This document shows, one piece after another, positions 25,647 to 33,297 of a stretch of DNA of 64,000 nucleotides. The stretch is from Methylosinus trichosporium OB3b (GTDB lineage: Bacteria > Pseudomonadota > Alphaproteobacteria > Rhizobiales > Beijerinckiaceae): the NCBI RefSeq assembly GCF_002752655.1, contig NZ_CP023737.1, positions 806,001 through 870,000 of the forward strand, read 5' to 3'. The notes under the pieces were generated by a model. It did not search any database and had not been told where the DNA came from. It saw nothing but the letters and a program-made list of their open reading frames with translations. Both the position numbers and the translations under genes were made by a program. Numbering within the stretch: the first letter of the stretch is position 1; each line of letters begins with the position of its first letter.

Positions 25647-27614
25647 ATGAGCGTAAGCCAGATCATCCTGCAGACGACGCGTGACATATTTCAGAACTCG
25701 AGATTTCTGCAGGCCGCCGACGCCCCGGAACGAGCGTGTCGGCGCGCCTTCACCGCGGTCTTCTCCGTCGCCGCGCTGTGGTTCGTGCTGCACCCTTATC
25801 ACGGGGTCGTGCATGATGGACGACTCTACGCGCTGCAGGCGCTGAACGCGCTGCAGGCCGATCAATTCGCATCCGACCTCTACTTCCGCTACGGGTCTCA
25901 GGACTCCTTCACGGTATTCTCGTCGCTCTATAGGCCTTTAGTCGCAGCCTTCGGCGTGAGCTCAGCGCATTATATAACGACACTTGCGGGGGAGGCCGCG
26001 TTCGTGTTCGGCCTCGCTTTTTTCGTGCGGACGCTTTTGCCCGACCGGCGTGAGGCACTATTTGCCTTCGTCGGCGCGATCGCGGAGCAATCCAGCTACG
26101 GCAGCTCGGGAATTTTTCACTACGATGAGATTTTCGCTACGCCGCGCCCATTCGCTGAAGCCCTGGTGTTGGCGGCGTTCGGCGTAGCGTTCACGGGAAA
26201 ACCCGTCCTTGGTTGGCTCGCACTCGCCGCGGCGGCGGCGCTGCATCCCTTAATGGCTCTGACCGGCATCGCCAGCCTCGGTCTTCTGGCGGCGCAAAAA
26301 GACCGGCGGCTGCTGATGCTGGGTGCGGCGACGGCGGCGCTCGGTGTGCTCCTCGGCGCCTCGTCAGTCCAACCTTTCGCGCGTCTGTTCGAGACGTTCG
26401 ACCCGGAATGGTTCGACATCGTTCGTCGCAGATGCGGTTTCGGCTTCCTCACGCGATGGACCATCGACGACTTTCTCACCGTTGCAGCCGCTCTGGGACC
26501 GGCCGTGATCTGCCTGCGGTGGAGAGATCGCGCGCTGCGCAGCCTCGCGCTGGTGTTTTCCGTTGTTTCGCTGTGCGGCATGGCGCTCACTTTCATCAGC
26601 GGAGACGTCGGCCGGGACGTCTTGGTGGTCAATATCCAGCCCTGGAGAGCCCTGTGGCTCAGCCGCCTGCTGGGAAATATCATCGTCGTCGTGATCGTGC
26701 TGCGCGCGCCGCCCGACAGTCTCTATCGTTGGCCCCTCCTTGTCGCCGCGATCTTGTCGGCGTTTGCCCGGCTCGGCTTCTTCATGCCCGCTCTGGCCGA
26801 TTTCCTCTTGATCGTGGCATTGGCGTTTTGCTTTTTCGAGAGCCGATCCGCAAAGCCCGTTACCGCTTCGATCAGGAAAGCCGTGCTGGCGTTGTCGGGC
26901 GTCGCCGCGGTCTCCCCCGTGCTGTTCGGCTGGATTCTTTCCATCAAACCGGGGTTCTCCACCGACTGCGCGCTGGTTCTCGTCGGCGCAGTGTCGTGCG
27001 GGCTCTTGATCGCTCTCGATCGCGGCCGTGTGTTTGTCCCCGGAGCGAGCGTGGCGGCGACGCTCGCGCTGGCGGCGGCGCTGCTGTTGAACGACCGGCG
27101 GACAGAGTGGCGTCGTTTCATCGAAGCGCCAGGGGCAGCGGACGACCTCAGGGGCTTCGTCGGCGACAGCGCCAATCTCTATTGGGACGACAGTCCCGAG
27201 ATCATGTGGTTCAAGCTCGGACGGCCGTCCTATTACTCTTGCCTGCAGGGAACGGGCGTCATGTTCTACCGCGGAACGGCGATCGACTACGCCCGTCGCG
27301 GTAGCGCGTTGGCGAAGCTCGATGCGCCTAATTACCACCATGCTCCGGACCATGCCTGCTATCATCAGCCGGAGCAGCCGACCGATGGGCCGCTTTCCCT
27401 CGACGACCTTCGCCGCGTATGTCGTGCGCTTCCCGATCTCGACGGGATCGTTCTCGGAGTCGCGCTGCCGGACGCATCGCCTCGAATATGGAACTCGCCA
27501 GCGCCGCGATATTACGTCGGCTATGACAAAATCGAAACCGTCACGACATTCTACAAATATATGTGCCGTGACCTACGGTCGTTCTCCTTCCGACTGGAGC
27601 GCGCCGAGCCCTGA
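25647..27614 (+). CDS. Large polytopic membrane protein, unknown function
   Basis: 655 residues from ATG 25647 (MSVSQIILQTTRDIF); the start is uncertain. Residues 35-500 contain about a dozen hydrophobic segments (AAFVFGLAFFVRTLL, GWLALAAAAALHPLMALTGI, LLMLGAATAALGVLLGASSV, LLGNIIVVVIVLRAP, FLLIVALAFCFFES). A soluble C-terminal part follows (about 500-655; SANLYWDDSPEIMWFKLGRPSYYSCLQG). The plan resembles GT-C type glycan transferases or O-unit processing proteins, but no diagnostic motif was found. It is followed by an NAD-dependent epimerase on the same strand, which supports a surface-sugar role by context only. Confidence 0.75.
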   Translation: MSVSQIILQTTRDIFQNSRFLQAADAPERACRRAFTAVFSVAALWFVLHPYHGVVHDGRLYALQALNALQADQFASDLYFRYGSQDSFTVFSSLYRPLVAAFGVSSAHYITTLAGEAAFVFGLAFFVRTLLPDRREALFAFVGAIAEQSSYGSSGIFHYDEIFATPRPFAEALVLAAFGVAFTGKPVLGWLALAAAAALHPLMALTGIASLGLLAAQKDRRLLMLGAATAALGVLLGASSVQPFARLFETFDPEWFDIVRRRCGFGFLTRWTIDDFLTVAAALGPAVICLRWRDRALRSLALVFSVVSLCGMALTFISGDVGRDVLVVNIQPWRALWLSRLLGNIIVVVIVLRAPPDSLYRWPLLVAAILSAFARLGFFMPALADFLLIVALAFCFFESRSAKPVTASIRKAVLALSGVAAVSPVLFGWILSIKPGFSTDCALVLVGAVSCGLLIALDRGRVFVPGASVAATLALAAALLLNDRRTEWRRFIEAPGAADDLRGFVGDSANLYWDDSPEIMWFKLGRPSYYSCLQGTGVMFYRGTAIDYARRGSALAKLDAPNYHHAPDHACYHQPEQPTDGPLSLDDLRRVCRALPDLDGIVLGVALPDASPRIWNSPAPRYYVGYDKIETVTTFYKYMCRDLRSFSFRLERAEP

Positions 27615-27678
27615 GTCGACACTCGATCGCCAATAGAAAGCGCGAAGCCGAAGGCGCGTAAAGAGGAGAGCAAATCCC

Positions 27679-28731
27679 GTGTCGAAGACCATTGACGCCC
27701 CCGTTTTGATCACCGGCGGAGCCGGCTTCTTCGGCTCCCTGCTGGTCGAGCGTCTCATCGCCGAAGGCGAGCATTGCGTCGTGGTGGACTTGCAACGCTG
27801 CGACAAGCGGCATGAGCGTCTGACCGCGATAGAGGGCGACATTCGCGACGCCGCCATGCTCGACAGGCTCTGCGCCGAGCGCCGCTTCAAGACCATCTAC
27901 CATTGCGCCGCCATGCTCGCCCATGCGGTCGAGGACAAGACCTTTCTCTGGGAGTCCAATGTCGACGGCACCCGCAATGTCGCCGAAGCCGCGGCGCGGC
28001 ACGGCGTACGCGCGCTCGTCTTTCTCTCGTCGAACTGCCTCTGGGCCGAAAATATGGGCCGTCCCGTGCGCGAGGACGACGAGCCCGCGCCCGTCGAAAT
28101 CTACGGCAAGTCCAAATGGGAGGGAGAGAAGATTCTGGCAGGCTATGCGGATCGCTTGAACGTCGTCTCGATTCGCTGCCCGACCATCATCGACGAGGGA
28201 CGGCTGGGGCTCCTCGCCATATTGTTCGAGTTCATCGCCGAGGGCCGCAAGGTCTGGGTGGTGGGCGGCGGACGCAACCGCTATCAGTTCATCTACGCCC
28301 AGGATTTGATCGCCGCCTGCATCGCCGCGGCCGACTATCCGGGCTCGGAGGTCTTCAACATCGGCTCGGACAATGTGGAGACGTTCCGTGAGGTCTACGG
28401 CTCGGTGATCGCGAGAGCCGGCACCAGGGCGCGAGTCGCCTCATTGCCGCGCCGCGCGACGCTGTTTGCGATGCGGCTCGCCCATACGCTCGGAGTTTCC
28501 CCTCTCGGCCCCTATCAATATCGGATGATCGCCGAGGACTTCGTCTTCGACACGTCGAAGATCAAAGCCGCGCTGCAATGGCGCCCCACTCTGTCGAACG
28601 CCGATATGCTCTGGCTCGCCTATCGCTATTTCGAGCAGCACCGCGCCGCCATCCAATCGCGCCGCGACGTCTCCGCCCATAAGCAAGCCGCGCGCATGGG
28701 CGTCATTCGCCTGCTGAAATGGGTGAGCTGA
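27679..28731 (+). CDS. NAD-dependent epimerase/dehydratase (extended SDR)
   Basis: 350 residues, GTG start after AGAGGAGAG. The Rossmann motif is TGGAGFFGS near residue 13, the active Ser is in LVFLSSNCLW and the Tyr-Lys pair in YGKSK. RNRYQFIYAQDLIAACIAA fits sugar-nucleotide epimerases. It probably modifies an NDP-sugar (inference). It follows the large membrane protein by 64 bp and is itself followed by tRNA-Leu. Confidence 0.87.
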   Translation: MSKTIDAPVLITGGAGFFGSLLVERLIAEGEHCVVVDLQRCDKRHERLTAIEGDIRDAAMLDRLCAERRFKTIYHCAAMLAHAVEDKTFLWESNVDGTRNVAEAAARHGVRALVFLSSNCLWAENMGRPVREDDEPAPVEIYGKSKWEGEKILAGYADRLNVVSIRCPTIIDEGRLGLLAILFEFIAEGRKVWVVGGGRNRYQFIYAQDLIAACIAAADYPGSEVFNIGSDNVETFREVYGSVIARAGTRARVASLPRRATLFAMRLAHTLGVSPLGPYQYRMIAEDFVFDTSKIKAALQWRPTLSNADMLWLAYRYFEQHRAAIQSRRDVSAHKQAARMGVIRLLKWVS

Positions 28732-28820
28732 ACCGGCGCGCCGCGCGGATTTGCTGCGGAAGCAACGCTGCGCTATCAGACGAACGAAGAGGGGGCGGAC
28801 CGGTCGCAAGCCTCCCCGAT

Positions 28821-28906
28821 GCGGACGTGGCGGAACTGGTAGACGCAAGGGACTTAAAATCCCTCGGGCCATGCCCATGCGGGTTCGATCCCCGCCGTCC
28901 GCACCA
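28821..28906 (+). tRNA. tRNA-Leu (anticodon TAA)
   Basis: 86 bases with class II variable arm. Acceptor GCGGACG pairs with CGTCCGC; anticodon TAA at 28855-28857 in CTTAAAA; the T loop is TTCGATC and CCA is encoded. It reads UUA/UUG codons. Confidence 0.97.
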
Positions 28907-28957
28907 TTAGACGAGCAGCGAGCCTGAACGCTCTCGGACGCATCGAATTGGGCGACA

Positions 28958-29344
28958 TCACCCCGTGACGCGCCAGCTCCCGTCCGGCCGCTTGCACGCC
29001 TGCCCCTTCGCCTGCTGCGGGCGCCCGTCGATGAACACCTTATGCGTGTAGTCACGGCAGCCGCCGACGCCATTCTCCGCCGCGGGCTCGACGAAACCAT
29101 AGGCGCCATGCGCGCCGCGCCAGCTCCTGCGCTCGCCGGAATTCACCGCCTCCTGCTGAGCCGCGATCGCCATCGCGCGATCTGCCGCGCCGAGCTCGCG
29201 GCCGACCGCCGAGCCGATGACTCCCGGCGCAGGAGGCTCGGGCGCGGCGGCCACGATTTTCGCCGCCTCGGGCGCGGAGCTGTTGCAGCCGCCGAGCGCC
29301 GCGAAGAAGCCGAAGACCAAGAAGCAACCGCCGATCGACCGCAT
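28958..29344 (-). CDS. Small surface lipoprotein (RT0821/Lpp0805-like)
   Basis: 128 residues from ATG 29344, which has AAGGGGAAA 6 bases upstream; ATGs at 29362, 29368 and 29383 are longer options. The signal MRSIGGCFLVFGFFAALGGC carries a lipobox LGGC, so the mature protein starts at Cys20. The C-terminal part (GERRSWRGAHGAYGFVEP, CRDYTHKVFIDGRPQQAKGQ, CKRPDGSWRV) matches the RT0821/Lpp0805 surface protein family. It is anchored in the outer membrane or periplasm; function unknown. It lies 59 bp after the kinase gene on the same strand. Confidence 0.85.
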   Translation of the reverse strand: MRSIGGCFLVFGFFAALGGCNSSAPEAAKIVAAAPEPPAPGVIGSAVGRELGAADRAMAIAAQQEAVNSGERRSWRGAHGAYGFVEPAAENGVGGCRDYTHKVFIDGRPQQAKGQACKRPDGSWRVTG

Positions 29345-29403
29345 GGACGCTTTCCCCTTCATGTGCATCCGCAATTTGGTCATGGCTCGAGGCGGGCGCT
29401 CTG

Positions 29404-30786
29404 TCAAAGCCCCGGGAGCCGCGCCTGCGCCCGCAAGCCTCCGAGCGGGCTCTCGCCGAGGCGCAGCGAGCCGCCGTAATCGGCGGCGAGCTCGGTGACG
29501 ATCGACAGGCCGAGGCCCGAGCCGGGCCGCGTCTCGTCGAGCCTCTGCCCCCGCGCCATGGCGCGCTCGCGCAGATGCGGCGCGAGGCCCGGCCCGTCGT
29601 CGTCTATGGTGACGACCAGCACGCTGCGCCCCGCCGCCCCGCTCTCGAGCGCGACCTCGAGGCGCACCGCGCCGGTCGCCCATTTGCCCGCATTGTCGAG
29701 CAGATTACCGACGATCTCCTCGAAATCCTGCCGTTCTCCGAGAAAGCGCCAGCCCGCCGGCGCGCCGCCGGCGAAGGCGACGCCGCGTTCGCCATAAATC
29801 TTGGCGAAGACGCGCAGCAGCGCCTCGACCACCGGCGCGACCTCGGTCGTCGCGCCGATGGCGCCGGCGCGCGCCGCCGCCCGCGCCCGCTCGAGATAAA
29901 AGGCGATCTGGTCGCGCATCACCTTCGCCTGCTCGCTCACCTTGCCCGCCAGCGGCGACGGCGCGGCGTCCGCCTCGTTGATGATGACGCTGAGCGGCGT
30001 CTTCAACGCATGGGCGAGATTGCCGACCTGCGTGCGCGAGCGCTCGACGATGTCGCGATTGGCGGCGATCATCAGATTGAGCTCGTCGGCGAGCGGCGCG
30101 ATCTCGGTCGGATAGGCGCCCTCGATGCGCGCGCGCTCGCCGCGGCGGATGGTCGACAATTCGCCCTGCAGCAAACGCAGAGGCAAGAGGCCGAAGCGCA
30201 CCTGAAAGGCGGAGCCGAGCGCCAGCGCGATGGCGAGCAGCGAGAAGGCGACGATCAGCGACCAGCGAAAGCGCGCGATCTGGCTCTCGGTCTCTTCGGT
30301 GGTCGCCGCCACCTGCACCAGATAGACGCCGATGTCGCCGACATCGATGACGCGCTCGACGATGCGCAGCATGCGCCCGTCCGGACCCATGGCGACGCCG
30401 CGCCGCATGCCGCCGGTCTCGGCGGGCACATGCAGATCGGAGAGCTTGGGCAGGCGCGCCGCGAACAGCGAACGCGAGGCCTTGATCTCGTGCGCCTCGT
30501 CGTCGAGCCGCGTGATCTGCCAATACCAGCCCGAGCGCGCCAGCTCGAAATGTGGATCGCCGAGCTGACCGGGACCGGTGCGGCCCTCTTCACCCGATTC
30601 GGAGACATCGGCGACGATGGCGCGCAGATACACGTCGAGCCGCTGCTCGAACACATCCTCAGCCGTCGTCCGGTAATATTCGGTGAGCGCGAGCCCCGCG
30701 AGCATCAGCACGGCGGAGCTCAGCGCCGCCGCCGTCAGGAACAGCCGCGCCGCGATCGACCGGCCGGAAAAGCGCAGCCAGCGCAT
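29404..30786 (-). CDS. Two-component sensor histidine kinase
   Basis: 460 residues. Two membrane helices (about 12-34 LFLTAAALSSAVLMLAGLAL and 175-195 LIVAFSLLAIALALGSAF) enclose a periplasmic sensor of about 140 residues. HAMP-like linker, then the phospho-acceptor His259 in NLAHALKTPLSV, N box NLLDNAGKWA and ATP lid DDDGPGLAP ... GSGLGLSIV. The class resembles PhoQ-type kinases paired with OmpR regulators. The response regulator lies 9 bp upstream on the same strand, giving the order PepSY protein - regulator - kinase. Confidence 0.93.
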   Translation of the reverse strand: MRWLRFSGRSIAARLFLTAAALSSAVLMLAGLALTEYYRTTAEDVFEQRLDVYLRAIVADVSESGEEGRTGPGQLGDPHFELARSGWYWQITRLDDEAHEIKASRSLFAARLPKLSDLHVPAETGGMRRGVAMGPDGRMLRIVERVIDVGDIGVYLVQVAATTEETESQIARFRWSLIVAFSLLAIALALGSAFQVRFGLLPLRLLQGELSTIRRGERARIEGAYPTEIAPLADELNLMIAANRDIVERSRTQVGNLAHALKTPLSVIINEADAAPSPLAGKVSEQAKVMRDQIAFYLERARAAARAGAIGATTEVAPVVEALLRVFAKIYGERGVAFAGGAPAGWRFLGERQDFEEIVGNLLDNAGKWATGAVRLEVALESGAAGRSVLVVTIDDDGPGLAPHLRERAMARGQRLDETRPGSGLGLSIVTELAADYGGSLRLGESPLGGLRAQARLPGL

Positions 30787-30795
30787 TGGCGCGCG

Positions 30796-31470
30796 TCAGC
30801 GTCCGCCGGCCAAGGGCGGCGCCGCCATATAGCCGAGGCCCCGCACCGTCTGAATCACATCGACGCCGAGCTTCTTGCGCAGGCGCCCGACGAACACCTC
30901 GACCGTGTTCGAGTCCCGGTCGAAATCCTGATCGTAGAGATGCTCGACGATTTCGCCGCGCGAGACGACGCGGCCGTTGTGATGCATCAGATAGGCGAGC
31001 AGCCGATATTCATGGGAGGTCAGCTTGACCGCATTCCCGTCGACGACGACGCGGCCGGCCTTGGTGTCGAGCCGCACCGGCCCGCAGACGATCTCGCTGG
31101 TGGCATGGCCGGCGGCTCGCCGCAGCAGCGCGCGCATACGCGCCAGCAGCTCCTCCATATGGAAAGGCTTGGCGACATAATCATCGGCGCCGGCGTCGAA
31201 GCCCTGCACCTTGTCGCTCCAGCGGTCGCGCGCGGTCAGGATCAGCACGGGCATGGTCCGCCCGGCCTTGCGCCATTGCTCCAGCACGCTGACGCCGTCC
31301 TTCTTGGGCAGGCCGATGTCGAGCACCACCGCGTCATAGGGCTCGGTGTCGCCGAGAAAATGCCCCTCGTCGCCGTCGAAGGCGCGGTCGACGGCATAGC
31401 CCGCCTGCTCCAGCGCGGTGACGAGCTGACGGTTCAAATCCTTGTCGTCCTCGACGACCAGCAGACGCAA
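30796..31470 (-). CDS. OmpR-family response regulator
   Basis: 224 residues from a TTG at 31470 with a very strong GGGGGAGGGG site; no ATG fits. Receiver domain: acidic pocket EDD at 7-9, phospho-acceptor Asp51 in VVLDIGLPKKDG, and Lys in DYVAKPF. The winged-helix DNA-binding domain (about 130-222) shows VKLTSHEYRLLAYLMHH and SNTVEVFVGRLRKKLG. It is transcribed with the kinase downstream (9-bp gap). The target genes are unknown; the PepSY-like gene just upstream is a candidate. Confidence 0.94.
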   Translation of the reverse strand: MRLLVVEDDKDLNRQLVTALEQAGYAVDRAFDGDEGHFLGDTEPYDAVVLDIGLPKKDGVSVLEQWRKAGRTMPVLILTARDRWSDKVQGFDAGADDYVAKPFHMEELLARMRALLRRAAGHATSEIVCGPVRLDTKAGRVVVDGNAVKLTSHEYRLLAYLMHHNGRVVSRGEIVEHLYDQDFDRDSNTVEVFVGRLRKKLGVDVIQTVRGLGYMAAPPLAGGR

Positions 31471-31507
31471 CGCCCCCTCCCCCGCTCGAATCGCATTCTT
31501 GTCACCG

Positions 31508-31846
31508 TCATTTGTGACCAGGATGCGGCTGCCCGTTCGTCGCGTCGAGATAAATTCGCAAGACGCGCCCGTCGCGCCGCAACATGCTGATCTCATAGAC
31601 CAGCGCGTCACGGTCGCGGCACAGCTTGGCGGCGATCGGCTCGGCATGGGCGGCCGAGCTCGCCGCCTGCATCGAGGCGAAGGGATCGGCGAGACGGCGG
31701 TCGGCGATCAGATGGCGCGTCTCCGCCATGGGAAAGCATTGAAACTCCGCCCCCTCGCCGCGGGCCGCGACGGGAGCGGCGAAGGCGAAAGCGGCGGCGA
31801 GCCGAGGCCAGAACGGGGACGGGGCGCGTATCTTCACATCCGCCAC
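31508..31846 (-). CDS. Small periplasmic PepSY-like protein
   Basis: 112 residues with a signal-like start (PFWPRLAAAFAFAAPVAARG). The C-terminal half ends in a PepSY-type strand-helix (DALVYEISMLRRDGRVLRIY followed by LDATNG). PepSY modules in the periplasm are often encoded with two-component systems and modulate or report envelope state. It precedes the regulator by 37 bp on the same strand, so the three genes probably form one operon. Confidence 0.75.
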   Translation of the reverse strand: MADVKIRAPSPFWPRLAAAFAFAAPVAARGEGAEFQCFPMAETRHLIADRRLADPFASMQAASSAAHAEPIAAKLCRDRDALVYEISMLRRDGRVLRIYLDATNGQPHPGHK

Positions 31847-31919
31847 TATGACGAGCCCCGTCTGAACGATGCGTGAACGCGGGGACAGCGGCGACGCGGC
31901 GGCGCCGCCGCTCGCCTTG

Positions 31920-32114
31920 TCAGCCGCGCCGCTCCGGCACCACCACGGCGAGAACGCCGCCGATCGCCGCGCCGAGCGTGATCAGACTGTCGCCGAGCAC
32001 ACCCGGCGCGATGGAGTGCGCCAGTGCGGCGACGACGCCGGTTCCCGCCCAGGTGCTCGGCTCCGCCATGCGGGCGGCGAGCCATTTCCAGGCGGCGGAA
32101 TATGACAATTGCAT
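31920..32114 (-). CDS. Small holin-like membrane protein at the end of the GTA cluster
   Basis: 64 residues (start MQLSYSAAWKWLAARMAEPS, GAGGATGAAG site). One long hydrophobic stretch with a central turn (TGVVAALAHSIAPGVLGDSL followed by ITLGAAIGGVLAVVV) and a charged end (PERRG). Its size, topology and position beside an endolysin suggest a holin or spanin-like role (inference). It is the last gene of the minus-strand phage-like block. Confidence 0.65.
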   Translation of the reverse strand: MQLSYSAAWKWLAARMAEPSTWAGTGVVAALAHSIAPGVLGDSLITLGAAIGGVLAVVVPERRG

Positions 32115-32185
32115 ATCTTCATCCTCGCTGTTTCGCCGGGAGGCCGCCCGGCGCGGCGCGGGCGCGCTCGCCCGCGAAAAAAACG

Positions 32186-32641
32186 TCACGGATAGAGCGA
32201 CCAGGGCAGCTGGAAATGCGGACCGTCCTTGAAGGTCCGCCAATCGCCGCCCCACTCGACCGTCACATGTTCGGAAAGAGCCGCCGCCTTCATCGCGCGG
32301 GCGATCGGATAGATCTGCGGCCACAGCCATTGCGGCCGTCCGTCGACGATGGGGACGAGATCGACAGCATGGGCGACGAGTCCGTGCCTGGCGTCCTTCG
32401 TCGGCACATGCCGGCAGCGGAACGGATTTTTCAGCGCCGTCTTGCCGCGCGCGATCAGCGAGCGCTCTCGTTCCAGCGAGCGCACGCCCTCGAAGACCAC
32501 GAACTTCTGCTCGCACAGCGTCGCCGCGCGCCGCACGACTCGCACGAGATCGGGATGAACGCCGACGAGCTTCGCCTCGGAGGCGCTCTCGAGGGCAAAG
32601 CCGCGCGAAGGTCTCGCAGCGACGAGTTCGGCTTCCGACAT
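32186..32641 (-). CDS. M15-type peptidoglycan endopeptidase (endolysin)
   Basis: 151 residues from ATG 32641 preceded by GGAGAAAGGAAA. Matches phage D-Ala-D-Ala or L-Ala-D-Glu endopeptidases: FVVFEGVRSLERERSLIARG, RCRHVPTKDARHGLVAHAVD and TFKDGPHFQLPWSLYP, where the last His is a zinc ligand. The first zinc motif reads HGLVAHAVD, one residue longer than the usual HxxGxAxD, so the exact ligand His is uncertain. It would open the wall to release particles. Confidence 0.85.
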   Translation of the reverse strand: MSEAELVAARPSRGFALESASEAKLVGVHPDLVRVVRRAATLCEQKFVVFEGVRSLERERSLIARGKTALKNPFRCRHVPTKDARHGLVAHAVDLVPIVDGRPQWLWPQIYPIARAMKAAALSEHVTVEWGGDWRTFKDGPHFQLPWSLYP

Positions 32642-32729
32642 GAGATTTCCTTTCTCCTCGCAAAAGACACGACGAAGCGCGCGCCGCGGCGAGACGCGGC
32701 GCGTGAAAGAAGCCAGCGAAAAGGATGGA

Positions 32730-33293
32730 TCAGAGCGTCTGCGCGTCCGGCCAGCCACTCGCGATGTCGATCGCCGCCAGCGCATCGAGATCGGCGGCCG
32801 CGGCGATGTCCTGCACGAGCGCCGCCTCGCGATCGAAGCACGCCTGCACATGGGCGCGCACGCCCTGCGCCGCGGCGATCAGCGCTGCATGATCGAGAGA
32901 CGCGAAGGAGCCGTCGGACAATTTCCAGCGCACCGCATATTCATTGTCGAGCACTGAGGCGACGACGACCGCGGTCAATTTCGCCTGCGACTCCACATCG
33001 GTGGAAAAGCCCATGCCGCCGATCACGACGCCGCTCGTCTCGGCCCGCCGCCGCCGCTCCGCGAGCGCTGCGAGCGAGCGCGCCTTTCTGTCGGCGAGCT
33101 GCGGCGCTTCGGCGACACGCCGCTCCTCCTCGGTCGCAAACAGAGAGGATTGCGGCCACCATCCCTCGCCGCCCTCCGCATAGGCGACGCGGCAAGTCGG
33201 CTCGTCCACGCTCGCCTCCGCGATCTCGACGATCGTCGCGGTCCCGGATGACCCCGCGAGAAACACCTGCGCGCCCAATTCACGAGTCGCCAT
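32730..33293 (-). CDS. DUF4376 phage tail-associated protein
   Basis: 187 residues. Residues 1-75 are a leading part with YAEGGEGWWPQSSLFA. Residues 75-187 are a DUF4376 domain (RRRRAETSGVVIGGMGFST, VLDNEYAVRWKLSDGSFASL, RAHVQACFDREAALVQDIAA). Members lie after tail-fibre genes in phages and may act in fibre assembly (context, not proven). It is 4 bp after the large fibre-like gene. Confidence 0.8.
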   Translation of the reverse strand: MATRELGAQVFLAGSSGTATIVEIAEASVDEPTCRVAYAEGGEGWWPQSSLFATEEERRVAEAPQLADRKARSLAALAERRRRAETSGVVIGGMGFSTDVESQAKLTAVVVASVLDNEYAVRWKLSDGSFASLDHAALIAAAQGVRAHVQACFDREAALVQDIAAAADLDALAAIDIASGWPDAQTL

Positions 33294-33297
33294 ATCA

